Assembly (NCBI RefSeq): GCF_032854445.1
Contig: NW_027018125.1
Coordinates: 1 to 64,000, forward strand
Direction: 5' to 3'
DNA length: 64,000 nt
Origin: Liolophura sinensis
Lineage: Eukaryota; Mollusca; Polyplacophora; Chitonida; Chitonidae
Shown here: piece after piece, positions 45,102 to 57,069 of the stretch
Layout: every line of letters begins with the position of its first letter
Numbering within the stretch: the stretch's first letter is position 1
Notes under the pieces: model-generated
The model's input: only the letters and a program-made list of their open reading frames with translations
Told to the model about the DNA's origin: nothing
Databases searched by the model: none
Translations under genes and position numbers: made by a program

Positions 45102-47760
45102 CCATATTGTACTTACCTTATTGATATTTTACACCCTACTCAAAAAGAGTGAAAAAGTTTCCTCTGTATAGGACGGCGATTGGTCTGTGTTAGTTGGATG
45201 AAACAACGCAAAGATTTAGAGAAATCCAAAGCAGGTGTCTGTAAAACGTCTCCACTGAACTAGCGAAAGCAGGATTCGAGCCTGCGATGTGGCTGGTCAG
45301 GGACAAATCGGCTAAACGGAGAACAGTGGTTTAGTCGCTGAAGCCAGAAAGGGCCTCAGTCAAAGGACAAAGTGCATGGGGTTAGTTTACACATATTTCT
45401 GAGGAATCGTTACATCGACATGCTACATGTACCCTAATATGTCTGGCCTCATGAAGACTATGCATTTCTTGTAACTACCGGTTCAAGAACTGAAAATAGA
45501 TCAGATACAGGCAACAAAGATGCACTGTAAAGTGGTCATGGCAGTGTGTCGGTATTTTTTTTTTACTCAAAGATGCCGACGAAAATTTACGAAAAGGTGA
45601 GCAATGTTAGGAAATTCCCTGAAGTTCGTGTACGAGGTGTGCGAAAGCATTGCGTTTTGTGAGTGTATTGAATTCACGTCTACATAAGGATTAGGCCTGT
45701 GTTAGCACTGTAGTCAGTATTGTGACAATAACTACATGTAACTGTATGCACACGTGCACGCTCACCTAATACGCCAATGTAACAAAGCGACAATGTGAGC
45801 ACATGTAAGTGAAGCACCCTTGACACACAAGGTGCACAGAAGCTCGGTCTTGGCGAAGGAGCTTACGTTTTAAGTCATTTCCATCCACTAATTTAATATA
45901 TATGAATAATACATTGTTAGAACACTGGAGTATTAGAGAGGGATTTTTATGCGATTTTGTGGAAAATGTAAAGAAAATCAGTTTTGGTATTCAACCATAT
46001 AGTAACCTGCATTTTCTGGGGTTCAAGCTCCGGTACCAAAAATCTCATTTCTGGTTAAACCCTGTTTGTCTCAATGCAGTGGAGTATTAATCCGTGCTAT
46101 CCCAATGTCTGTAGGATTATGTGCAAAGGAGATAAACTTTATCCAGTTTTGATAAAGTATTCAAAAACATAGCAAAGAAGTTGCCGATATGACGGCATAA
46201 GTGGGATTCAAACCCCTCCTAAGCTATTTGTTTACCTGCTCCTGTCGAACTGCTGCTGAAGTAAAACTGCTCGAATGTTGCGGACGGCTAAATTTGTAAA
46301 CTCTTTCATGCACAGGGCACCATTCCCATACATAAATATATTACAACAATTAAGACCCGAAAAATAAAGGATATATTGTAATCAGATACTTGTAAAGGCG
46401 GTCTTGGATTATACCTTTGAACTACTGCAGATAGTCATTGTGTTCTTTGGTGTGAAGAATGCATTGAAAGTGAAATGAAGAAAGTGAGAAAATACCCGAA
46501 GAAAAAATAAAGGAATATACTGGATTTGAACCCAAGGCATACAGGTGTCACATACAACAGGCTGAAGACCAGCACATACATATTGCGGCTTTGATCTTTC
46601 GCTGGTGGAGAAAAACGAAAGACAAAAATTCATTGTTGCAAGTTTGAGTCCTTTCCCATGGCAAATTGCAGAAATTAATTTCAAGTCTCACGTTAAGTAA
46701 TCCAAAATCGAAAATCTACAAATTTTAGAAAAGACCGTGGAGAAAACACCAGCGCTATTTTCATGTCAGAAGATTAATTCCTCCTGGAGCAATATTTTTA
46801 AGGTTTTAATTAAAATGCAAGCAAGATGGCCGTATCAGCCGAGTTACGGTTCACGATCTTAAGTCCTACCCTAGGATATACTTTAAAGAATTGCTCAACG
46901 ACCATTTTCGCTAAAAACGTGACATAGCGTGAAAGCGTACATTCTTCCTAGTCATCAGAGCATTATATGTACACTATACAAATGTAGCATGTACATGTAA
47001 ATGTGCCAAATGTAGCAAATAGGCTGGTGGATGCTTTTTGGAAGGAATGCAAGCCATGTTTTTTTTTTTTTTTAAATATTTCAGCATACACACAATAAAT
47101 ATATAGTCGCTAGGCTCAGCTTTACATCTGTAACAGTTTTTTTTTACGTGACCTGCAAATACGGCGACATTGTGCTTTCACCCGTACATCGCTGGAAACA
47201 AATAAGATGAGATTCGTGACCAGGACATCAGACTACATCAGATTAGAAATATTCGAATTTAATTTTTTTTGTTTTCACCTGACATCACTTTCGCTGTATC
47301 AGCTAAAATCTAGTTAGTACACAAATTTCTTTTTCTAAATAACTTCCATGGAACGCTTGTTACGTGTACTATAACTGAAGATAATCTCAAGATGGAATAT
47401 CATACTTCCTAACTGATATCCTCATTTCCAATTTTGTAATATTTGTCTTCTTGCCTTGGGATGGCGTCCGGCCTTAAGACTGCGTCTCTTTATTACATAC
47501 GCTTAATTTGGAATTTAAACATTGAACATTAAGCTTAAATTTTATCTCTCTCATGATAGGATAAAGTATTCATTGAGCAGGTGTGCAGTGCATATATACA
47601 TATTGTACGGTACTGAAGTTTTGTGTTTGGCTGCTGAGAAAAAAAATATACCATGTGGCCGTTGCCATGCCTACACACACACACACTGTCTCACTATACT
47701 GTAAATATACATATATGCACCTACACGCACATAGGCATACGATTTGGGTCTACATTGTTA
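45102..47760. other. Intron; tRNA-like scraps only
   Basis: B-box-like reversed motifs near 45270-45290 ('gcaggattcgagcctgc') and 46200-46220 ('gggattcaaacccctcct') suggest eroded SINE heads. Poly-T runs at 45556 and 47060. No exon or gene found. Confidence 0.4.
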
Positions 47761-47764
47761 GGGT

Positions 47765-48020
47765 CCTCCGTGATCGAGGGAGTTACGACACCAGCGCGGA
47801 GCAATGACCCAGAAACCCCCCACCTATGCGGTCCCTGTGAGTTCAAGTCTAACTCATGCTGGCTTCCTCTCCGGCCGTTGGAATCTCTGCGGCATTTTGC
47901 AGATGGTCGTGGGTTTCGTCCTGGCTCTGCCCGGTTTCTTCCCATTATAATGCTGGCCATATCAATGAAATTGTCTTGAGAACGGCGTAAAACACTAATC
48001 AAATAAATACATAAATACAA
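47765..48020 (+). repeat. SINE, near full length, degenerate head
   Basis: Head region 'gggtcctccgtgatcgaggg' ... 'gcaatgacccag', B-box-like 'gtgagttcaagtctaac', body 'gctggcttcctctccggccg' and 'ttttgcagatggtcgtgggt', tail 'cgtaaaacactaatcaaata' then AATACATAAATA. Confidence 0.8.
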
Positions 48021-48714
48021 TGTTCATGTGCTTACACAAAAATGCTTATTCTATTCTCGATCCCCCAGTGGAACTCGGTCGATGTGTGGACAGAACAATT
48101 CGAAACAAATTTTATAGGAGGCTGGACAACTATCAATAATTCTCAAGTTACTAAGATTGTCGTTTAAGGGACTGCAGTCGTTCTGATAAAAAATGAAGAT
48201 TTACATAGGGTTTGAAACTGAAAGGTTTGAACCTTTAAATATCAGAATATTGCCGTTATATTACAAGCAGATTCAGAAACATGTACATCGCTTTCAGTTG
48301 AAATCATATGCGCGGCTGGCGTTCATCCACCATGGTTTTAAATTTGGGGGAGATATTATTGTGTTCATCTGGATTCTACTTGAGGAAATGTCACCGAAAT
48401 TGGGTTTACATTGTATAATCACAATTCAGATTGAATTCTAGACATGTACTTGAACAATCCGCCTTGGATAAGCTACCGAACTCGCCGAACAGGCGAGGAT
48501 ATTTTTGTATACCTGCGGAGTCAGGAAGGCACGTGCCAGCCGATTGCAACGCTGGTTGACAATCTTCTACTAAACACCTTTTTTGCCTTCATTTTCAAAA
48601 GAGTTGTAATGATTCAGCAGCTTACAAAAACAACACGTAGAAAAAGCTTTTCGTGGCATCTTTTTGACACAGTTAAATTCGATTACCTAAATCAAAAATG
48701 ACAAAATTGGCAGT

Positions 48715-48880
48715 TCACCTAACGATTTTTTCCCTCAGCTCAGCCAATATGTCCAGCCGCGCTTTGTGCTCTGAGCAACTGTGCGCTGCCAAGTCGGTTT
48801 CAGCCAGTTGCCGGCCACACACCGGCAAAGCGTCCATGAAAACGCAACGAACATTGACTGAAGTACACATATTAATTGAA
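48715..48880 (-). other. Unrecognised minus-strand frame
   Basis: A frame ending near 48715 reads VRCVFMDALPVCGRQLAETD then LAAHSCSEHKARLDILAELR, with C/H spacing that loosely resembles a zinc-binding motif. It has no matching splice acceptor and phase for the receptor gene and no family I recognise. Could be repeat-derived. Confidence 0.25.
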
Positions 48881-49170
48881 CAAAAAATATTCGACATGCT
48901 CTTCATTGTGATAAATTCGTTATACCAGTGTGTTAAGTGAGTATACAGCCTGATACTTGAATATTTCTCTAGATGTTGAATATTTTCACGAGCCTGAAGG
49001 ATCATCTCGACGACATATCAGGGCTTATACCAACGCAACACGTTCGTATAGCTTATATTAAGTAAGGTGAACCAACAGAAAATAAAACAAGTTCATGGAC
49101 ATGGTGATCACTGAATAAATTTAAAAGAACTTCTCAAGAAAGGTAATATGTACAAAGGCGAAAAACTTAC

Positions 49171-49506
49171 ACTTGACATCCAGTGTGAGATTGGGTGATG
49201 CACGTTTCCTGCCTCTATTACCAGGTCTCTGAGCCTCACAACTGATGACGTCACCATCCTGATATCGATTAACTCTCACTGTATACAGCTGTGTGGCCAG
49301 GTACCCGTGATTGTGCCCTTGATGTGAGCTCACGTCTGACATATCTGCCGCTGTCATAGGATTGCTGTTGTTGTACCAGGTCAGAACGGCACCAGGATTG
49401 GACTCACTAGTGTTGCATGTAAATGTCACTGTGCTGTTTTCTGTGACGTTGACTGTATTTCCCGATGTTCTGGAATCTACCCGGAGCTGTACACGGTCAG
49501 GTCCGA
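49171..49506 (-). CDS. Ig receptor second Ig-like exon
   Basis: 336 nt, phase 1 to 1. Acceptor 'tatgtatgtag', donor 'gtaagttt'. It reads GPDRVQLRVDSRTSGNTVNV, STVTFTCNTSESNPGAVLTW, RVNRYQDGDVISCEAQRPGN and ends SPNLTLDVK. Canonical cysteines in VTFTC and VISC and W in LTWY; the DGDVISC F strand resembles the C2-set domains of nephrin-like and other adhesion receptors. Several NxT/S sites (NVT, NST, NTS, NLT). Confidence 0.88.
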
Positions 49507-49534
49507 CTACATACATAAACAAATATTAAATTTT

Positions 49535-49866
49535 TTTATTTATTTGATTGGTGTTTTACGCCGTACTCAAGAATATTTCACTCATACGACGGCGGCCAGT
49601 ATTATGGTGGGAGGAAACCGGGCAGAGAAACCCACGACCATCCGCAGGTTGCTGCAAGACCTTCCCACTTACGGCCGATCGTCGTCATATGACTGAAAAA
49701 TTGTTGAGTACGACGTTAAACCCCAAGCACTCACTCACTCACTCACTTACGGCCGGAGAGGAAGCCAGCATGAGCTGGACTTGAACTCACAGCAACCGCA
49801 ATGGTGAGAGGCTTCTGGGTCATTACGCTGCGCAAGCGCGCTAACCAACTGAGCCACATAGGCCCC
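49535..49866 (-). repeat. SINE with a nested foreign insertion
   Basis: Full SINE from tail (49535) to tRNA-like head ('ctaaccaactgagccacata'). Between 'cttcccacttacggccg' at about 49661-49676 and its repetition at 49746-49755 lies about 80 bp ('atcgtcgtcatatgactgaa', 'gttgagtacgacgttaaacc', 'cactcactcactcac') of a different short repeat. The duplicated 'acttacggccg' looks like a target-site duplication. Confidence 0.8.
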
Positions 49867-50351
49867 CAAATATTACATATACTAAATATACCTTACATAC
49901 AAATACAATATATTGACACCACTACATAATGCCAACAAATACCAATGAAAATGGAACAAGTATTTCCTGGTTTGAGTTATGGATTCGTTGTTGTTTTACC
50001 CCGTGTTCAAGAATTGTTCAGCCTGTTGACGGCGGTCATGTTCACGGGTTGGGAAAACTGGAGTGATCGGTGTAGGTCCCAGGTTTTTGTCAGGTACCTC
50101 CTGAACTAAAGCCGAGTCATAGGAGTATGTATAATTTCTAGCAGGTCGTAACAGGAGGCGCAAGGCCTGGCAAATATATACAGAGTAATTTGAAGGAAAT
50201 GTGCACAATCCATTGTACTTACATTTTTGCACTGTTTATATTATGTTTATCAATAATAAAAATATTTTTGAGACACTATCTCTAACATTTTATCTTCTTA
50301 ATTTCAGATTACAGGTACATACACTACACTTCAAATGTGATATACGCGGCT

Positions 50352-50582
50352 CAAACACACAGAAGCCTCTCACCAATGCGATCGCTGTGAGTTCAAGTTC
50401 AGCTCATGCTGGCTTCCTCTGCGACCGTGCGTGGCAAGGTCTCCCTCAACCTGCGGATGGTCGTGGGTTTCCCCGGGCTTTGCCCGGTTTCTCCCCACCA
50501 TAATGCTGACTGCCGTCGTATAAGTGAAATATCTTGAGTACGGCGTAAAAGAACAATCAAATAAATAAATAAACAAATCAAT
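50352..50582 (+). repeat. SINE, near full length
   Basis: 'gaagcctctcaccaatgcga', B-box-like 'gtgagttcaagttcagc', body through 'ttccccgggctttgcccggt', tail 'caatcaaataaataaataaa'. The 5'-most head is missing. A degenerate relative appears at about 49990-50110. Confidence 0.85.
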
Positions 50583-50589
50583 GTGAGAT

Positions 50590-52430
50590 GGTTTGAAGAT
50601 CATTTAAAGGCATCTGAGCCGCAATTCTGCGTGTTCCTTTCTATACTACATGATTACTCCTTCTGTGAACACAAGAGGCAGTTAGTGACATGTTAATGGA
50701 TTGTACTGCTATTCTAATATCCTGATGTAACGCACTTTTTGTTTTTATCATGGTCTTTTAAAGGAGAAAACACAACCTGTCTAAAACATACTTTAATCGA
50801 AACAAACTTTCGAAAAAGTATCACACTTTTTATTTTAATGAGATTTCACCGAATAACGTGTAGAACAAGAAGATAATTCTGCACAAATAGCTGGTGTGTG
50901 TCGAGGCAGCCATCTTGGGAACTTTATCCAATCAAACAAGCTGCTATCAGATTACGCGGCCTAAACTGTGGCGTAGTCTATACCCATTCACTGCATGAAG
51001 TGACATATGATAACACAGACCTACTGCATAAGACATTATTTTCAGATCATTAACAGCCATTTAGTTACCTGTAACAGAGGGGCCATTTCGCAAAGTGTGG
51101 TGGATCAGGTCATTTACAGACTACCACAGACGTAAAATCAGTTGATTGACAAGCCGTGTAATAATACGACGGCATTACAAATAATGTCAGACAGTAGCAT
51201 ACACTCTCGGCCCAAACCGCATTCATCTCCCCAAAATAAAATTGTTGTCGTTCATTTTAGCGTTTAGTCAGCAGTTTCTAAATAACAAATATCAGAAGCT
51301 GTGCAATATTTACTAGGCATCTCACCGCACAATTCTTAAAATTAATTAAATCCTATGATAAAATTTTTTTTCTCGATTTTACAGCAGTTGAAGAATTTAA
51401 ATTTTGTTCCTTCGTCTTTCTCGAATACAAAGAGTGTTTTTTTGTTTTCTTTTATATAATACAGTGAAATTATGAGTATGTCCAATTTTCCAGAAAACTA
51501 TATTTATCACTGGGGCCTTCATCGCCAAAGTCCACAACTTTTATCTGCCATAGGCTACCGCTTAGACTATCATAAAATACAGTCGACGTCCGAGAGCAAG
51601 AGCAGATGTGACGACACCTTGATAATGGAGACCTGCTAAAGCTATGTCAAGACGAAGTTTCACTAAATGTTTACTGGGTTTGAAAAAAAACATCAGAAAA
51701 ACATATTTAATGCTGGTTTATGACGCTTTGGGTGGTAGTCTTTTTAATGGACATAAACATTAGTCAGGCGCTGTCTTTCACTTTAATGTCTTTACCACCT
51801 TGTCGTTAAAAACAATTGTAAATTAATCAGTGTCCATCGATTTTAGAGTTACAAAATATGTGTCATTATACAAAACAAATACAAAATGCGGATGAAATGC
51901 CAAACCAGTTTTTCAATTTTGTTATTGCAGATCGTGTTTTTCTGACTTTTGTATATTTAAACCACTCTGTTTATAACTGGTCGATACACAATAATAAGTG
52001 CCATGGCAACGTCAGAAAACCATACTTCTCAGAGTGCTATACATCCTTGCCACCACTAGCAAATTTTGTTAAAAAATTCAGGAACAACGCCGGGATCATT
52101 GGGATCAGGGTAAAGCGACCGGAAGTGATGTCATAAAACACAAAACCTCTGCCTCAACTTTTGATTCGAATAAACTTTACGCACACGCACTGGAATTTTC
52201 TAAACTGTAAACGATATGATTCTAACCTGAAACGATTTTATTGATGAATACTGATCAAGTATTTCCACACTTGGGCCCGAGTTGTGAGGTTAAGCGTAAA
52301 CCAGCATACGCGTGCGTCACACAACCTCCAAAGGTCAAGCCTGCCTTGTGGTGGCAGTGATGTCAAGCGGGCTTAAAGAACGGCACGTGCGTTGTAATGA
52401 ATATGGTGAGGATACTTAGACGAGATAATC
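50590..52430. other. Intron, one dispersed repeat, otherwise unrecognised
   Basis: About 52090-52390 is the partner of the 30465-30780 repeat. A frame at 51858-52136 (+) has no family match. No additional Ig exon was found between 49506 and 52458. Confidence 0.45.
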
Positions 52431-52457
52431 AGTTTATATGTATATGCTTAAACTTAC

Positions 52458-52754
52458 AAGTGACATTGTATATTATGCTTTTGTGCTCCCTCCATCCTGT
52501 CAACGCCCCGTCCTGACTCCCCTGACACACACACGTCTTCTGGTTCAGGGAAGGATTGACGGTTATACTGATAATGATTTGCTCACGTCCATCGTTACCA
52601 GAGACTGTGTTTTTCTGACCACACCGCGATGACCAGGTGAGTGTTGGTGGGGGATTCCCCTCTCTCACCTGACAGGTCAAGTTCAGGGTTTCTCCAGACT
52701 CCACGGCTGTGTTGTTAACATAACCTGACAGACTGACGCCATCCTGTGGAGGAT
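52458..52754 (-). CDS. Ig receptor first recognised Ig-like exon
   Basis: 297 nt, phase 1 to 1. Acceptor 'tttccacacag', donor 'gtaagttt'. It reads PPQDGVSLSGYVNNTAVESG, ETLNLTCQVREGNPPPTLTW, VNPSLNQKTCVCQGSQDG and ends SIIYNVT. Cysteines LNLTC and TCVC and W in LTW are in the expected places; the GNPPPTLTW C strand is typical of C2/I-set adhesion receptors. The upstream exon is not certain; phase 1 at the start requires a preceding exon ending in phase 1. Confidence 0.85.
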
Positions 52755-53062
52755 CTGTGTGGAAAAGTTTACTGCTGTACATTATACAAAAACAAATATC
52801 GTCTTTAGTAAGAATTTCATAGTCATGAATAAAATAAATAAGATAATGAGATAATGAATATTAAATCGTACATTGATGTTAACAAAATCACCAGCTGATT
52901 TTAAATCTGGAAATATCATGGTTTTGGTACAGCAAAAAGGAATTGCACTTTGTACCGAGCATGTTGCTTTGCCAAATTATTCATCAATTTCAGCAAAACT
53001 TGACCCGAAAAAAGACAGATTTTTATCTGATATAGTTATATACACTCATTGATGCAATGTGA

Positions 53063-53400
53063 TCTGTCCCAGTAAATACATTGTGTACATGTACAACAGT
53101 GTGCCATTTCACAGTGAAAAGTGACCTCCTTCTCTTAATTTTACGCTTTCTGCTTTACCTTGATCCTAATACGTTTTAGTGCGAACAGTTCATGAGTGGA
53201 GCATTGATGTGTAAACGCCGCCGTAGGGAAACGCTGCCACGAATTCCAACTGACAAATTTAAGAGAGTTTTCCATCAAACTTTGAACATTTTGGACATTG
53301 ATGATAAATATGTTGCATGGCCCTCTGTGGGATAGTACAGAACTTATCAGGCTTATCAAGTTGAATATTGTATCAAGGCGTAACAGCTCATGTATAGCCT
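53063..53400 (+). repeat. Left arm of a large inverted repeat
   Basis: Reverse complement of 54899-55212 with moderate divergence: 'tctgtcccagtaaatacatt' versus the inverse of 'gatgtatttactgggacaga', then shared 'tgccatttcac.gtgaaaag', 'ctttaccttgatcctaatac' and 'tgataagcctgataa'. Arms of about 315-340 bp are separated by about 1.5 kb. Confidence 0.8.
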
Positions 53401-53754
53401 GACTTACCCGACAAAGCACAGCGCTCTGTAGAATATGCTCGTACGCGTTACAGTTGTGCCATGGCTGAGAAAAAGAGTATCTTGTCGAGGATAATACATG
53501 TACCCATGTTCTCTACTGTCATATATAGGCTTGTTTGTAGTGGAACCGTACGGTTTACCTCGGTTCTGTATAATTTTTTGCATATAATGCGAGTTCTGAT
53601 CAAGAACTAAATAAACACACTGAGATCGTTATTGAGATCTTAGCTCCACTCTCATATGGTAGACCGTTATCCGTGTACAGATTGGGTTCTAACAGGAGTT
53701 ACGGGGACAAAACACCTTGATAACCACTTACTTTAAAATGATGTCATCCAAGGT

Positions 53755-54000
53755 CGAGTGTTGTGACATATGGAAGCCGATAGAGGACACCTCGCTACCT
53801 CTACCTTTCAAAAACAGGGTGAGGCAGTGAGGCAGCAGAGCGAGGTAACGTGGTAGCAAAGCGAGTTAAGGAGATAACGAAGCGAGGTAACAAAGTACCG
53901 AAGCGAGGTAGCAAGACAGCGAGAATGACATAATCGCGCTATCACGCTGCCTAGCTACCTCTACTTTTGCAAAGGGCGAGGTGGCGGGGTGAGGAGCAGT
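53755..54000. repeat. Degenerate short tandem repeat, gcgaggtaac type
   Basis: A block of imperfect 14-17 bp units based on 'aagcgaggtaac' ('gagcgaggtaacgtggtag', 'aagcgaggtaacaaagtacc', 'aagcgaggtagcaagacagc'), bracketed by 'ctcgctacctctacctttc' and 'ctagctacctctacttttgc'. Frames over it are not genes. Confidence 0.65.
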
Positions 54001-54119
54001 TATTATAATCACCTTACTGTCAGGCAGAGGCATACGCCGTATGTAAGTCGGGTTCTTGCGCCCCGGTGCATTAAGTAACGGCCGCAACGGCCGAGAATGT
54101 TGATAGCGCGCTAGCGCGA

Positions 54120-54345
54120 CCCTAGAACCTCTCTCCAATGCGGCACTTGTTAGTTCAAGACCCTCTCTGAGCGGCTTCTACCCCGGTCCTACGCAGGGAA
54201 GTCTGAGGGCAACTTGCGTGTTGTCGTAGTTTTCCACGGGCTCTATCTTGTTTCTTTTTACCATCACGTTGGCTACCATTATTTAAGTAAAACTTTTTTG
54301 AGTAAACCAACAATTGAGTACATAAAAACAGAAATACATAAATAG
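54120..54345 (+). repeat. Degenerate SINE copy
   Basis: 'agaacctctctccaatgcgg', 'ttagttcaagaccctc', 'acttgcgtgttgtcgtagtt' and 'acataaaaacagaaatacat' follow the SINE order with heavy divergence. Confidence 0.6.
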
Positions 54346-54360
54346 AGAACCTTAAGAACC

Positions 54361-55212
54361 ACCTGGAGAATCGGCCCCAGAGAGGTACGATAAAAAAGTG
54401 CAAACTTCACAATCCCAGCACAATTGTGTAAATTTCCAAATAGAAATTATACAACCTGGTTGAAGAACCCATACACATTATATAGCCAAAAAAGAGATGG
54501 CTGCTTAGTAACAACCGCCCTAAATTGCACTCTTGATCAAATACCCCAAATTTTCCCTCAAACGAGGCAGAAAGAAGATTAACGTTAATCAGAGACATGT
54601 CTTTCCTGAAACTTTTATGTGTGTACTTCTACGTGCTGTCAAAGTTTCGTTTTGCTTAACGTTTGTCTTCATATGTAAAACATAAATAAAGTGATCAATT
54701 TTGTTATATTTTGGCAAGGTTACATCCCGTGTTCCCTCTGTAGTCTATCTGGCATACTTCATAGTACAGTGAACTATCCAAGTCACTGTGGAGAACAGGT
54801 GTCACGTCAAAGAAGAGTTCGAATCTTCGTTGACCTTGTTTTGTTTGGAAACATACTTTTGTGTGAATAAAGATATAGGCAGTCTTACATTAAATGAGCG
54901 CTATACATGATCTGTTACGCCTTGATACAATATTCAACTTGATAAGCCTGATAAATCTTGTACTACCCGACACAGGGCCATGCAACATAGTTATCATAAA
55001 TGTCCAAAATCTTCTAAGTTGTCAGTTGGAATTCGTGGCATGGTTTCCCTACGGCGGCGTTTACATATCAAGGCGCTACTCATGAACTGTTCGCACTAAA
55101 ACGTATTAGGATCAAGGTAAAGCAGAAAGCGTAAAATTAAGAAAAGGAGGTCACTTTTCACGGTGAAATGGCACACTGTTGTCCATGTACACGATGTATT
55201 TACTGGGACAGA
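54361..55212. repeat. Dispersed repeat related to 39183-39760, plus right inverted arm
   Basis: 54361-54900 matches 39200-39760: 'gagaatcggcccc', 'acgataaaaaagtgcaaact'/'acgataaaaaggtgcaaatt', 'gtcttcatatgtaaaaca', 'aagatataggc.gt.ttgca'. 54899-55212 is the right arm of the inverted repeat with 53063-53400. Confidence 0.7.
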
Positions 55213-55219
55213 ACGCCTA

Positions 55220-56743
55220 AGTAAGGATCCGTCATATGCATGTACCTGTGCACAGAGTTGGTAAAATGTTCCAGTCGATATTAGGAAACAGGTATACAAA
55301 GTCAGCGTATTGCCGCAGAACAACGGCATTCTCAGCTAGTTCAAGAATAATACAGACGTGTAACAATGGGACGGAAACTGGGGTACGTCGTCTGCCCATC
55401 AGAAGATGGATAATTCGTGTGCTTCTTGTTGTCGAAATGAAAATTAATATCGTATGCGTCTCATACAACAGAATAAGTAAGCTTTCCGGCCATACAAGCC
55501 TATGTAAGCCAAGAATAAAGCAGGGTCATAGCATATCACACCACGTGGTTTAAAAGCTTAATGTCGAATTTATTATCCCATCAGCCTGTCCGTTCTATTT
55601 GCACACTCACTCGAAAAGAAACAGTGTCGTGCAGCTGATAAAAAACAAAGGGATTCCAGCACCCGTACATTCTGGTTGGAGAGAAGAAAAAAAAAACGAC
55701 TAGTTCGACGTCTGGTATGGCTGGCGTGCCGTGAAGATGAGTGGTCTGGCAGTCATCGCCTTGACGAAGATGAATGAAGTGAATGTCGGCCTGTCACGAT
55801 CAGATTTACCAATATATCTCCATTGCAGCGACTCACGTAAGGAGATGGTCTAGTAAACACATGCTCTCCAGCCAACATCCCAACATTTTACTCTCGTAAT
55901 GTATGTCAGAAAAAGTGAAAAAAAATTCCACAGCATTCCTCCGACTCCTGGCATATTTGTATATTAGAAGTTCAAGAGGGGGGCAAACAAAATTTGCACA
56001 CACGAGCTACTTTCGCTTATATCTCTTGCATGAGAAAACAATTTATAGGCCGAAAGTCAATATTCCCCCCCCCCCCCCCCCCCCCACCATCCAGCCTTTT
56101 AAAACTTGAACCAGCGCTGTTACTAGCAAGGTTGCCTAGATACTCGACACCATGTGACAAGCTGTGCATCTCTTCCAATGTAGAACAGAGCACCTTTCCC
56201 CACACAAAATGTTAGAAATAATGCAGAAAGCAGTATCTGTCTCACGACAGCCGTTGTCAGGCGCTTATCTACATTCACACTCTGCCAAATTCGATTGTTA
56301 CACACCGTTAAAATCCTACGAATTATAATAGCTAGATATGTAGCACACAGTACAGCCGGATCCTAGCCGAATATCCAACGCCCATCTTTGCCTCATGGTC
56401 CACTCATGGTCTTCGATTATCCGTACACAATCCGCGTTGCGGATACAATCAGGTTGCGCATTCGTGGCACTGTACCCTCATAGGCGCATGCGCCGTATGA
56501 TTTTAAGACATTCAATTAAGTTATTATATATTTGTGTCTTTTGCCACAACAGCTGTGCGCTGAACATACAAACAAATTTGCACATACACCGTGAAGTTCT
56601 ACAACCATATTGACACTTTTCGGTGATAGTCAAATGTGAAGCAGTAATAGAATTGTGGAGTCTGTTTACAAGTACCTGATAAATATTTCACTAAAAAGAC
56701 ATCATATTTCGGCCTGTGTTTGGCGTAAGTGTGCTGTTATCTA
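55220..56743. other. Upstream intron or intergenic sequence, nothing assigned
   Basis: Frames at 55236-55553 (+) and 55903-56109 (+) are unassigned. A poly-C run lies at about 56066-56085. No acceptor/donor-bounded Ig exon was found. Confidence 0.4.
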
Positions 56744-56812
56744 TCAGACAACTATTAAAATAAGTAGTAGGCAAACACCGGTGGTATAGACTCGAATTTT
56801 ACAAGAAACTTT

Positions 56813-56935
56813 AAAGCGAGAAAAGATAATACTTTCATCGTAAACATGTTCGTGAAAAATACAGAATGAACACGTGTACGTTATGAACAGTGTAAACGAT
56901 AAAATCAGGCCAACACCAGCTGTCATGTCTGCCAC
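56813..56935 (-). CDS. Candidate signal-peptide exon of the Ig receptor
   Basis: The minus-strand ATG at 56935 opens a frame reading MADMTAGVGLILSFTLFITY then TCSFCIFHEHVYDE. It is a short polar start followed by about 15 hydrophobic residues, as in a secretory signal peptide or signal anchor. A weak donor (gaaa|gtatta near 56813) would end the exon in phase 1, which suits the phase-1 start of the 52754 exon. The donor is poor, the intron would be about 4 kb, and no promoter was identified, so this is only a candidate. Confidence 0.25.
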
Positions 56936-57069
56936 AATTTATTACATTGAGCTAGGGCAGCTATTTACTGGCAGGCATAAACAGTTTTTAAGAACAGCAA
57001 AAAAGGCATCAGGTTGCTAAAAAAACCAACAAAGAATGAAAAGGGTATCTTGCATGAAAGGTCTGCATA

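Noticed and set aside
45265-45300. Possible tRNA gene (B-box-like gcaggctcgaatcctgc on the minus strand)
   Set aside because: No acceptor stem or anticodon arm could be folded around it; it more likely derives from a SINE head. The same applies to 46200-46220.
48715-49005. Possible additional receptor exon with Cys/His motif
   Set aside because: No Ig signature and no acceptor in phase 1; recorded only as an unassigned frame.
55236-55553. 105-residue plus-strand frame
   Set aside because: No recognised domain; partly overlaps the end of a dispersed inverted repeat.
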